Made by a program: the position numbers and the translations under genes. Below, piece by piece: positions 1 through 7,683 of a DNA stretch of 64,000 nt. The notes under the pieces are model-generated. The model had not been told where the DNA came from, searched no databases, and saw nothing but the letters and a program-made list of their open reading frames with translations. Location of the stretch: NCBI RefSeq assembly GCF_902859875.1, contig NZ_CADIKF010000030.1, positions 1 through 64,000 on the forward strand, in the 5' to 3' direction. Position 1 is the stretch's first letter; every line of letters begins with the position of its first letter. Origin of the DNA: Paraburkholderia solisilvae. Its GTDB lineage: Bacteria > Pseudomonadota > Gammaproteobacteria > Burkholderiales > Burkholderiaceae.

Positions 1-105
1 GTCGGGTGTCGCGGCGTCGGGCGCGCGGCGCGCTGCGCGTGTAGGTGCGCGTTGCCGGCGGTGCGTGCGTTGCCGCGTCGGCCGGCATGGTCCGCGGCGC
101 CGCCC

Positions 106-1293
106 ATGGTATTTCTGTACGCGATGGCGCGCTCGATTGCGTCGTCGTTCGTGCAAGCCCTTGTGCGCTTCGCTTTCCTGTCGATCATTCTTACCGCGCT
201 CGCGGTGCTGGGGTGCGGGCTGAGCCTCGTCGGCCCCACGCCAGTCCGACTCTGGCTCGCCGCGGCGTGGACGCCGGTGTCGGCCGCGTATGCGGCCGGC
301 GATGCATCGACGAATACGACTACGCAGGGCGCGCGCCCGACCTTGCCGCTGCCGCATCCGCCCGCTGCGCGGCCGCGCTCCGCGACGCCGGCCACCAATC
401 CGCCGCCCGGGCCGCCGGCGGCGTCGGGCACCAGCACCGGCGGACCGGTACGGCCCGAACCCGCGCGTATGCCGTTCTATGTCGCGACGCACGGCACCAC
501 GACGATCTATCTGCTCGGCACGCTGCACGTCGGCGACCCGGTCGACTATCCGCCCACGCAGCCGTTCCGGCGGCCGATCCTCGCGGCGCTCGCGGCCTCG
601 CCGACGCTCGCGCTCGAGCTGTCGCCCGACGATCTGCTGGTTTCGCAGGATGACGTATCGAAGTACGGGGTTTGCCGCTATCCGTGTCTGCCGCGGCTGT
701 TGCCCGATCCGCTGTGGCGCAAGCTCGAGATGCGTCTGCGCGACAACCCCGCCGCGCTCGACGAGATCCGCAAGATGCGGCCCTGGCTCGCGTCGCTGCT
801 GGTCGAAACCTACGATTCGCTGAGCGCCGGGCTGCAAACCGAATACGGCACCGAGGCGCAATTGCAGAACGTTTACTTGCGTCAGCGCGGCAAGATTGTC
901 GGGCTGGAGACGCTCGCCGAGCAGATGCGCGCGTTCACGAGCCTCACGCTCGCGCAGCAGCGCGAAATGCTCGCACAGGATCTCGTGCAGACGCCGGCGG
1001 AGAATGTCGCGGACGTGCAGACGCTGCATCGGCTGTGGCGCGTCGGCGATGCCGATGCGATTTCAGCCTGGGAAGCCGCGAAGTCGGAAAAACTGGCGCG
1101 CGATCCGCGGGTTTCGGCGTCGATCGACAACAAGATTCTTTACGAACGCAATCGCCGTTTCGTCGCGCGGATGATTGCGATCGCGGCGCCGAACAAGCCG
1201 GTGTTCGTCGCGATCGGCGCGTTGCATCTGGGCGGCCGCGATGGCGTGCTGCAGTTGCTGAGAGACCGCGGGTTTATCGTCGAACCGAGTTGA
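106..1293 (+). CDS. TraB/GumN family protein
   Basis: About 395 aa. The family (TraB/GumN/YbaP-like) is thought to be metal-dependent peptidase-like, but the substrate is unknown here. A hydrophobic stretch near the N-terminus (residues ~20-45 in this start) suggests a signal anchor or uncleaved export signal. It is followed by a Pro/Thr/Ala-rich linker to residue ~120. The two family hallmarks are present: GTLHVG at residues 138-143 and GALHLGG near residue 371. The frame is open further upstream to a TTG at 52, but the ATG at 106 (or 124) places the hydrophobic segment at the very N-terminus and is preferred. It stands alone, convergent with the TPR gene downstream. The first 105 bases of the window hold no other supportable gene. 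Confidence 0.85.
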   Translation: MVFLYAMARSIASSFVQALVRFAFLSIILTALAVLGCGLSLVGPTPVRLWLAAAWTPVSAAYAAGDASTNTTTQGARPTLPLPHPPAARPRSATPATNPPPGPPAASGTSTGGPVRPEPARMPFYVATHGTTTIYLLGTLHVGDPVDYPPTQPFRRPILAALAASPTLALELSPDDLLVSQDDVSKYGVCRYPCLPRLLPDPLWRKLEMRLRDNPAALDEIRKMRPWLASLLVETYDSLSAGLQTEYGTEAQLQNVYLRQRGKIVGLETLAEQMRAFTSLTLAQQREMLAQDLVQTPAENVADVQTLHRLWRVGDADAISAWEAAKSEKLARDPRVSASIDNKILYERNRRFVARMIAIAAPNKPVFVAIGALHLGGRDGVLQLLRDRGFIVEPS

Positions 1294-1551
1294 GGGGGGG
1301 CAGGCGGATTGGGGCGATTCAAGGCGGCTCGGACGATTCAAATGGACGCTGGCGCTTTGGCCCGACGCAGGCGGTTCGACCCGATTGGGGCGATTTGAAT
1401 CGACGCAGGCGGTTCGAGCCGACCTGGACGATTCAAAACCAAAGGGGAGACTCCAGCCGACGCGAAGCCGATTCGTACAACCTGGACGGCCAGGTCGGCG
1501 CCGATGCCGATGCCGACGACTCAGCCTGCTCGAGCCGACGCCGACGCGTAC
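1294..1551. repeat. Intergenic degenerate repeats between convergent genes
   Basis: Gene-free interval between two convergent genes. The 16-mer GACGCAGGCGGTTCGA occurs at 1364-1379 and again at 1402-1417, a 38-base period. Shorter echoes (GGACGATTCAAA, GGGGCGATT) recur between 1310 and 1437. No hairpin with a T-run was seen. The origin of the repeat is unknown. Confidence 0.6.
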
Positions 1552-3438
1552 CTACTGACCGCGCACCAACGCATCGCGCACGTTCGCGACCACCGGCGCC
1601 CAGTCGCCGAGCGTCGTTTGGCGGAAAAGCCGCGCACTTGGATACCACGGCGAGTCGCTGCGGTTCTCGAGCCAGCGCCAATCCGAATTCGCCGGCAGCA
1701 GCACCCATACGGGCTTGCCCATCGCGCCGGTCAGATGCGCGACGGCAGTATCGACGGTAATCACCAGATCGAGGTTGTCGATCAACGCGGCGGTGTCGGA
1801 AAAGTCTTCGAGCTCGCCGGTGAAGTCGAGCGGACGGATCGCGTCCGGCAGCGCGGCGAGTTGCGCGTGCGCGGCACCCTTTTGCAGATTCAGCCATGCG
1901 ACGCCGGTCAATTCACATAGCGATGCGAGCGCCGCAAGCGGCATCGAGCGATAGCGATCGTTGCCGAAGGTCGGGCTGCCGGCCCAGACCAGCCCGATCT
2001 TCGGCTGCTGGCCGACGGTGTGCGCAAGGCGCGTGCGCCAATGCGCGGCTTTCTCCGGGTCGGCGAACAGATAGGGCACCGCGGCCGGAATCGTGTGCAG
2101 ATCGGTGCCGATGCATGCCGGCACGCTCATCAGCGAGATCCAGAAATCGTAGTCGCCGCCCGGCGTGCCGGTCCATGCACGGCGCACGCCCGGGACGCGC
2201 TGCGCGACTTCGAGCAACGGTGCGCGCACGCAGACATCGACTGTCGCGCCGCGCTCGGCGAGCACCTGCGCATAGCGCAGGAACTGGAACTGGTCGCCGA
2301 AACCCTGCTCGCGCACGAGCAGAACCCGCTTGCCGCCGACCGGTTCGCCGCGCCATTCGGGAATGTCGGCCACTGCGATCGCTTCGTAATCGCCAGCGCG
2401 CCAGCGTTTTGCGTATTCGGCCCAGCCACGCGCATAGTCGCCGCGCTTCAGATACAGCCACGCGAGATTCTGATGTGCATCCGGCTGATCCGGCTCGAGC
2501 GCCAGCGCCGCGCGATAGAACGGCTCTTCCTCGTCATGCCGGCCCTGGGCGCCAAGCGCCGCGCCGAGGCAGACGAGGTTCGTCGCGTTGCGCTTCAATG
2601 CGACCGCCCGCCGGTAATGCCGCTCCGCCTCGTCGTATTCGCCGAGCTTGCCGAGCGCGGTGCCGAGATTCGCGTGCGCATCGGCGAACGCGGGTGCGGC
2701 GTCGATCGCGTGCCGGAAGTGCTCGGCTGCGCCTGTCAAATCGCCGCTCGCCTGCCGTGCATTGCCCGCGTTGAAGTGCGCTTGCGCCGAACGCGGATCG
2801 AGCGACAGTGCGATGCGATAGTGCTCGTATGCGTCGTGATGTTTGCCAAGCTTGTTGAGTGCCGAGCCGAGATTCACATGCACGTCGACGAGCGACGGGT
2901 CGATTTCGAGTGCGTTGCGATAGTGTTCGACCGCCTCGTTCAGGGCGCCTTGCGCCTGCAGTGCAACCGCGAGGTTGTTGTGCGCATCGGCGAACGCGGG
3001 TGTCAGGTGCAAGGCATTGCGATAGCACCGCAGCGACAGTTCATGCTCGCCGCAGGCCGCCGCCACGAGGCCGCGATTGCTCCAGCAGCCGGCATTCGAT
3101 GCATCGAGCGTCAGCGCACGATCGAGTAGCGTCGCGGCGCCGGCGTGATCGCCGAGTTGATGCGTCAGGACGCCGTAGTAATGCAGTGCGTCGGCGTGAT
3201 CGGGCGCGCTGGCGAGCGCTTCGCGGTAGTACGCTTGCGCTTTGTCGAGGTGGCCCGCGCGATGGGCTTCGAGTGCGAATGCGAGTGTGGCCGGACAGAC
3301 GGCGGCTGCGGCAGGCGTGCCGTCGGCGGCGGTGGGCGTGGTGGCGGGCGTTGCGGTGGACGTGGCGGTCGGCGTTGCTGCGGGCGTGATGGTCGGTGTG
3401 ACGGTCGGCGTTGCGGTGGACGTGACAAAAGAGGACAT
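1552..3438 (-). CDS. TPR-repeat protein with C-terminal glycosyltransferase-like domain
   Basis: About 628 aa. Residues ~1-45 are an almost pure Thr/Pro/Ala/Val tract. Residues ~50-370 form roughly nine tetratricopeptide repeats (recurrent A..NLG.AL...G....A..HYR.AL..DP). The last ~250 residues begin KRVLLVREQGFGDQFQFLRY and end with a TVDTAVAHLTGAMGKPVWVL block, which resembles the heptosyltransferase (GT9-like) fold seen in TPR-glycosyltransferase fusions of Burkholderiales. Protein or flagellin/adhesin glycosylation is a plausible role by family but is inferred. The start was set at the ATG at 3438; an in-frame TTG lies 15 bases upstream. No co-directional neighbour is close enough to indicate an operon. 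Confidence 0.82.
   Translation of the reverse strand: MSSFVTSTATPTVTPTITPAATPTATSTATPATTPTAADGTPAAAAVCPATLAFALEAHRAGHLDKAQAYYREALASAPDHADALHYYGVLTHQLGDHAGAATLLDRALTLDASNAGCWSNRGLVAAACGEHELSLRCYRNALHLTPAFADAHNNLAVALQAQGALNEAVEHYRNALEIDPSLVDVHVNLGSALNKLGKHHDAYEHYRIALSLDPRSAQAHFNAGNARQASGDLTGAAEHFRHAIDAAPAFADAHANLGTALGKLGEYDEAERHYRRAVALKRNATNLVCLGAALGAQGRHDEEEPFYRAALALEPDQPDAHQNLAWLYLKRGDYARGWAEYAKRWRAGDYEAIAVADIPEWRGEPVGGKRVLLVREQGFGDQFQFLRYAQVLAERGATVDVCVRAPLLEVAQRVPGVRRAWTGTPGGDYDFWISLMSVPACIGTDLHTIPAAVPYLFADPEKAAHWRTRLAHTVGQQPKIGLVWAGSPTFGNDRYRSMPLAALASLCELTGVAWLNLQKGAAHAQLAALPDAIRPLDFTGELEDFSDTAALIDNLDLVITVDTAVAHLTGAMGKPVWVLLPANSDWRWLENRSDSPWYPSARLFRQTTLGDWAPVVANVRDALVRGQ
3317..3427 (-). 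repeat. Low-complexity tandem repeat encoding Thr/Pro-rich N-terminus
   Basis: Short GC-rich units of about 6-18 bases based on GTCGGCGTTGC and GGTGGACGTG are repeated inside the 5' end of the TPR gene and encode runs of A-T-P-T. Such arrays commonly vary in copy number between strains by slippage; that is inference here. Confidence 0.6.
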
Positions 3439-3752
3439 CGCGGATCTCGGCAAGGGGCCGGCGCGCCGCGCGATGCGAGCGCCGGATTGTGGATTTAGGA
3501 TGTCCAGCAGGTTAGGTCCGACGCGCTCCGCGTGGCATCAGACGCATCCTAAATTCAGCCAGGCTGCTTATTGTGGGATCGTGTCGCGAATGGGGTTTGT
3601 CTCAAAATTGAGCGGCAGCGGCTCGGGCGGCCGCGCTGGCTGCGCATGAAGCGGTGTCCGATGGTGTCCGGTATGCCGCTTCTGGCGGTGCTGCCACCGT
3701 GGATGCGCTGCGGGTTACCGCAAGGGCGGTCAGTCGTTACGTCGTCACGTCC
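3439..3752. other. Intergenic region with a 10-bp inverted repeat
   Basis: No gene seen in these 314 bases between pxpA and the TPR gene, both leftward. It contains the inverted pair ATTTAGGATG (3493-3502) and CATCCTAAAT (3544-3553), separated by 41 bases and 55 bases upstream of the TPR start. It could be an operator pair or an RNA stem; there is no T-run to call it a terminator. Confidence 0.5.
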
Positions 3753-4505
3753 TTACGCGCGCATTCCCGCCACGGCATGCACGCCAATCCCGGCGCCTTC
3801 CATTGCGCTGCGAATGCGCCGCGCGAATGCGAGCGCATGCGGCCCGTCGCCGTGCAGGCAGATGGTCTGCGCGTTGAGCGGCACCCACTGGCCGTCGACC
3901 GCCTGCACGCGCCGCTCGCGCACCATCGTCAGCGTGCGCGCGAGCACCGTGTCTTCGTCGTCGAGCAGCGCGCCCGGCTCCTTGCGCGGCACGAGCGAAC
4001 CGTCCGCGCGGTAGCCGCGGTCCGCGAATACTTCCTCGACGGCGACCAGCCCCGCGTTGTGCGCTGCCGTCACGAGCCCGCTGTTGGCGAGCGCGAACAC
4101 CGCGACCGACGGATCGAAGTCGTGCACGGCGGACGCGATCGCATCGGCGACACGCGCATCGCGCGCCGCCTGGTTGTACAGCGCGCCGTGCGGCTTCACG
4201 TGCGCGATGCGGCCGCCCTCGACCTGCGCGATCGCCGACAGCGCGCCCAACTGATAGAGCACGCCCGCGTAGATATCGCCGGGCGGCAGGTCCATTTCCT
4301 TGCGCCCGAAATTCTCCGGATCGTTGAAGCTCGGATGCGCGCCGATCGACACGCCTTTTTGCACGGCCCAGCGCACGCAGTCACGCATCGCGTTCGCCCC
4401 GCCCGCGTGCCAGCCGCACGCGATATTGGCCGAGCTGACGAGATCGAGCAACGCTTCGTCGGAGCCGCAGCCTTCGCCGAGATCGGCATTCAGATCGATT
4501 TCCAT
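3753..4505 (-). CDS. pxpA: 5-oxoprolinase subunit A (LamB/YcsF family)
   Basis: 250 aa. With PxpB and PxpC it forms the ATP-dependent 5-oxoprolinase that opens 5-oxoproline (pyroglutamate) to glutamate. The diagnostic N-terminus EIDLNADLGEG and the blocks NIACGWHAGG, GAHPSFND and HVKPHGALYN are all present. The ATG at 4505 is preceded by TGAGGAAC, an excellent ribosome site, which decides against the TTG 12 bases upstream. It is the last gene of a three-gene leftward operon, 45 bases after pxpC. Length is normal for the family. Confidence 0.95.
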   Translation of the reverse strand: MEIDLNADLGEGCGSDEALLDLVSSANIACGWHAGGANAMRDCVRWAVQKGVSIGAHPSFNDPENFGRKEMDLPPGDIYAGVLYQLGALSAIAQVEGGRIAHVKPHGALYNQAARDARVADAIASAVHDFDPSVAVFALANSGLVTAAHNAGLVAVEEVFADRGYRADGSLVPRKEPGALLDDEDTVLARTLTMVRERRVQAVDGQWVPLNAQTICLHGDGPHALAFARRIRSAMEGAGIGVHAVAGMRA

Positions 4506-4550
4506 GATGTTCCTCAAGTCTCTGCCGCGGTCTCGACAGCACCACGCCGC

Positions 4551-5603
4551 TCAAGACACCGCAACCGGCATCTCGCGCGCGCAGCGCGCTTCGTGCATCG
4601 CGATCGCCGCATCGATTTGCCGCAAGTAGCGCCGCTCCTCGAGCAACGCGGCGCGCGCTTCATGCGGCGTGGCCGCGACAAAGCGGACCGCGCCGTTCAG
4701 CCGGATCTGCGCGAGCTTCCACAGGTCGGCGTGGATCACCGAGCCGATCTTCGGATAGCCGCCGGTGGTCTGCGCGTCGCTCATCAGAATGATCGGCTGA
4801 CCGTTCGGCGGCACCTGAATCGTGCCGGGCATCACCGCGTGCGACAGCAGATCGGCTTTCTGCTCGCGTTCGAGCGCGATGCCCGCGAGCCGGTAACCCA
4901 TCCGGTTGCTGTTCGGCGTGACGAGCCATTCATCGGACCACAGCGCGTCGTGCGCAGCGGCGTTGAAGCTGTCGTACTCGGGGCCGGGCAGCACACGGAT
5001 CGGCGGCGCCCACGCGGCGCCCGCCGCATGCCGGCCGCGCCTCGGCGGTTCGTCGACCTGGATGAACTTGCACCACTCGGGCGCCTTCACGCCGAACGCG
5101 GGCGCGTCCGGGCCGAAGCCGCGCGCACGCGATGCCGGCGACACACCGGCAGGAAGACGATCGCCGTCGCGCAGCGCGCGTCCGCCGACGCCGCCGAAGC
5201 AGGCGCCCAGATCGGTGCTGCGCGAGCCGAGCACCGGCAGCACGTCGATGCCGCCCGCCACGCAGACATAGCCGCGCATGCCGCGCTTCGCCGCGTTGAG
5301 CGTCAGTTGCTGGCCGGCCTGCACCGGCAGGCTCCACCACGAATAGACCGGCGCGCCGTCGAGCGTCGCGGCGAACTCGCCGCCGGTAATCGCAACGCGC
5401 GTGGCGCGCAACACGCGCAACACGGTCGGGCCGAACGTGATCTCGAGGCCGGCCGCATCGGGCCGGTTGCCGACAAGGCGGTTGCCGACTTCGAGCGCCA
5501 GCCGGTCGAGCGCGCCGCCTTGCGCGACGCCCAGATGCCGGTAGCCGTGGCGGCCGAGGTCCTGTACCGAGGTGAGCAGGCCTGCGCGGATCACGTCGAT
5601 CAT
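4551..5603 (-). CDS. pxpC: 5-oxoprolinase subunit C (biotin-dependent carboxyltransferase-like, KipA family)
   Basis: 350 aa, starting IDVIRAGLLTSVQDLGRHGY, the standard opening of the KipA/PxpC family. Further family blocks are GGALDRLALEVGN, GPEYD and the C-terminal NRMGYRL plus GQPIILMSDAQTTGGYPKIG. It works with PxpA and PxpB in ATP-dependent 5-oxoproline cleavage. Its ATG overlaps the stop of pxpB by four bases (ATGA), so the two subunits are translationally coupled. It is somewhat longer than the ~310-aa E. coli homologue. Confidence 0.94.
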   Translation of the reverse strand: MIDVIRAGLLTSVQDLGRHGYRHLGVAQGGALDRLALEVGNRLVGNRPDAAGLEITFGPTVLRVLRATRVAITGGEFAATLDGAPVYSWWSLPVQAGQQLTLNAAKRGMRGYVCVAGGIDVLPVLGSRSTDLGACFGGVGGRALRDGDRLPAGVSPASRARGFGPDAPAFGVKAPEWCKFIQVDEPPRRGRHAAGAAWAPPIRVLPGPEYDSFNAAAHDALWSDEWLVTPNSNRMGYRLAGIALEREQKADLLSHAVMPGTIQVPPNGQPIILMSDAQTTGGYPKIGSVIHADLWKLAQIRLNGAVRFVAATPHEARAALLEERRYLRQIDAAIAMHEARCAREMPVAVS

Positions 5604-6286
5604 GCGGGCGTCTCCGCGATCGTGAAGCGCACGCGGTCACCCGGCTGCAGCAGCGTTGGCGGGGTATGCGCCGGGTCGAACAGCGGCAGCATCGTGCGGC
5701 CGATCAGCTGCCAGCCGCCCGGCGATGTCGCCGGATAGATGCCGGTCTGCGCGCCGCCGATGCCGACCGAGCCGGCCGGCACCTCGAGCCGCGGCTGTGC
5801 GCGGCGCGGCATATGCAGCGCTTCGTCGAGGCCGCCGAGGTACGCGAAGCCGGGCTGAAAGCCGAGAAAGAACACGACGTAATCGGCTTGGGCATGACGC
5901 TGCACGACTTCGTGCGCGGGCAGGCCGGCATGCGCGGCGAGCGCGTCGAGGTCCGGGCCGAACGCGCCGCCGTAGTGAACCGGAATCTCGATCTCGCGGC
6001 CCAGGGCCGGCACGTCGTCCGCTGCGTCCCATGCGACGCGCAACTGTTCGGCAAGCACGTCACGGTCTGCTTCGAGCGGGTCGAACACCAGCGTCAGGTT
6101 GTTCATGCCGGGCACCACGTCGAGCACGTGCGGCCACGCGCGCGCGGCTTGCGCGGCGGCCCAGACGCGCCGCTGGCAATCGAGCGTCGCAGGCGGCGCC
6201 GACTCGCACACGAGCGCGGTATCGCCGAACGGAAAGATGCGCACAGGGTTCGAGGGTGAGTGCTGCGGGTGCTTCAATGGGCTCAT
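5600..6286 (-). CDS. pxpB: 5-oxoprolinase subunit B (KipI/allophanate hydrolase subunit 1 family)
   Basis: 228 aa. The family blocks are FPFGDTALVCE at the N-terminus, VPGMNNLTLVFDP, IPVHYGG, DYVVFFLGFQPGFAYLGGL and the C-terminal TGIYPATSPGGWQLIGRT. It is the first gene of the pxpB-pxpC-pxpA operon. No permease gene is attached, unlike some pxp loci. The operon is divergent from a MarR-type gene across ~215 bases, so that regulator is a candidate controller by position only. No strong Shine-Dalgarno precedes the ATG. Confidence 0.94.
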   Translation of the reverse strand: MSPLKHPQHSPSNPVRIFPFGDTALVCESAPPATLDCQRRVWAAAQAARAWPHVLDVVPGMNNLTLVFDPLEADRDVLAEQLRVAWDAADDVPALGREIEIPVHYGGAFGPDLDALAAHAGLPAHEVVQRHAQADYVVFFLGFQPGFAYLGGLDEALHMPRRAQPRLEVPAGSVGIGGAQTGIYPATSPGGWQLIGRTMLPLFDPAHTPPTLLQPGDRVRFTIAETPA

Positions 6287-6500
6287 GAGTCGTTGTCGAT
6301 GGTCGGTGTCGGGTGTGCAAGCAACAGACCCGCTGGCTTTTCGTCCAGCAGACCCACGGGGTCGTCATCCGAATTGGATAGCGTACATTCTCATTAACTT
6401 CTCAACAAAATCTCCATGAGCGTTTTCGCCAGGCTTTCAGCGGATAACGTGCGACGTACACTTGCGTCACCCTTTTGTCCGGATGCCTGGAAACCTCTAC

Positions 6501-7013
6501 ATGGCGCGTCATCCCACGAAAATCGTCTCCTCGGAGCACCTCGTTTCTGAAGAATGCACGGAGCTTTCGGAGCTCGAATACGCATTGATCATGGCGGGCA
6601 ATGCGTTCAATCGGTGGATGGTCCGCTGCATGTCGGCGGCGGGCGAGAAAGACATGACCGCCATTGAAGTGTCGCTGTTGCACCACGTCAGCCACCGCGA
6701 ACGCCGCAAGAAGCTCGCGGACATCTGCTTCGTGCTGAACATCGAAGACACGCATGTCGCCACTTACGCGTTGAAAAAACTCGTCGCGAGAGGTTATGTA
6801 ACAAGCGAAAAGAACGGCAAGGAAGTGTTCTTCTCGGCGACCGACGCCGGACGCGCACTGTGCGACCGGTATCGCGAAGTGCGCGAGAGCTGTCTGATCG
6901 CGACGTTGCGCGAAAGCGGCCTGACCAGCCAGCAGATCGGCGAGGCCGCGCAACTGATGCGCAACGCGTCCGGTCTTTACGATACCGCGGCGCGCGCCGC
7001 GGCTTCACTGTAA
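6501..7013 (+). CDS. MarR-type winged-helix regulator
   Basis: 170 aa from the ATG at 6501, which has GGAAA about nine bases upstream. In-frame starts at 6462 (TTG) and 6483 (ATG) exist but are less well placed. The central part (KDMTAIEVSLLHHVSHRER, then KKLADICFVLNIEDTHVATYALKKLVARGYV) is a winged-helix DNA-binding fold in which a helix-turn-helix is followed by a wing (EKNGKEVFFSATDAGRALCD). It is divergent from the pxpBCA operon. Ligand and targets are not deducible. The protein type is recurrent in Burkholderia, where it is usually just called winged-helix DNA-binding protein. Confidence 0.85.
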   Translation: MARHPTKIVSSEHLVSEECTELSELEYALIMAGNAFNRWMVRCMSAAGEKDMTAIEVSLLHHVSHRERRKKLADICFVLNIEDTHVATYALKKLVARGYVTSEKNGKEVFFSATDAGRALCDRYREVRESCLIATLRESGLTSQQIGEAAQLMRNASGLYDTAARAAASL

Positions 7014-7045
7014 GAAGCCGGCAAAGCCCGGACAGAGAAGGCCTT

Positions 7046-7663
7046 TCAGTCGCCGCTCGAACCGGCGCCGCGCGGATAGCGGGCGGCTTCGGTGATGATC
7101 GCGTCGAGCGGCAGATCGTGCGGCTCGCGCGGCAGCGCCGCGGTTTTGCACGCTTCGTACGCGATACCGATCGCCAGCGGCGCGACGCCGGCCGCGCGCC
7201 AGCCGGCGAGCGTGCGATCGTAATAGCCGCCGCCATAGCCGAGACGGTAGCCGTCTTCGTCGAAACCGACACACGGCACCAACACCAGATCGGGCATCAC
7301 GTCGCGCGCCGACGCCGGCACGGGAATGCGATGTTCGCCGGTTTGCATCGGCATGTCCGGCGTCCATGCGTGAAACGCGAGCGGCGCGCCGCGTTGCATG
7401 ACGACCGGCAGGCACGCTTCGCGCGCCGCATCGAGCGCAAGCCAGATTGCGATTGCGCCGCGCGCATCGAACTCGCCTTCGAGCGGCCAGTAAAAGCCCA
7501 CGCGCCGCGGCGCGTGCCGCTGCAACATGTCGAGCACCCGGCGGCTCAGCGCATCGCTTACACCCGCGTCACGACTCGCATGCAGCCGTGCATCGAACAA
7601 CGTGCGGCGCAGCTCCTTTTTCGATGATTTGGCGACGGGGTTGCATGCTATGCTTTCGTTCAA
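7046..7663 (-). CDS. 5-formyltetrahydrofolate cyclo-ligase
   Basis: 205 aa from a TTG at 7663. It converts 5-formyl-THF to 5,10-methenyl-THF with ATP. Typical blocks are SSKKELRRTLFDAR (N-terminal basic ATP/substrate-binding part), VGFYWPLEGEFD, PDLVLVPCVGFDEDGYRLGYGGGYYDR (the family signature with its Gly-rich loop) and a final PLDAIITE. The frame is open to 7753, which would overlap the divergent slt gene. The TTG at 7663 has GGAG at good spacing and gives the usual ~200-aa length, so it is preferred. The start lies 20 bases from the divergent lytic transglycosylase start. Confidence 0.92.
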   Translation of the reverse strand: MNESIACNPVAKSSKKELRRTLFDARLHASRDAGVSDALSRRVLDMLQRHAPRRVGFYWPLEGEFDARGAIAIWLALDAAREACLPVVMQRGAPLAFHAWTPDMPMQTGEHRIPVPASARDVMPDLVLVPCVGFDEDGYRLGYGGGYYDRTLAGWRAAGVAPLAIGIAYEACKTAALPREPHDLPLDAIITEAARYPRGAGSSGD

Positions 7664-7683
7664 TTCGCGCTCCAGAAACAACG

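Noticed and set aside
3654..5738. A long plus-strand frame (694 codons) across pxpA and pxpC
   Set aside because: It runs antisense through two overlapping, well-recognised genes and shows no family features.
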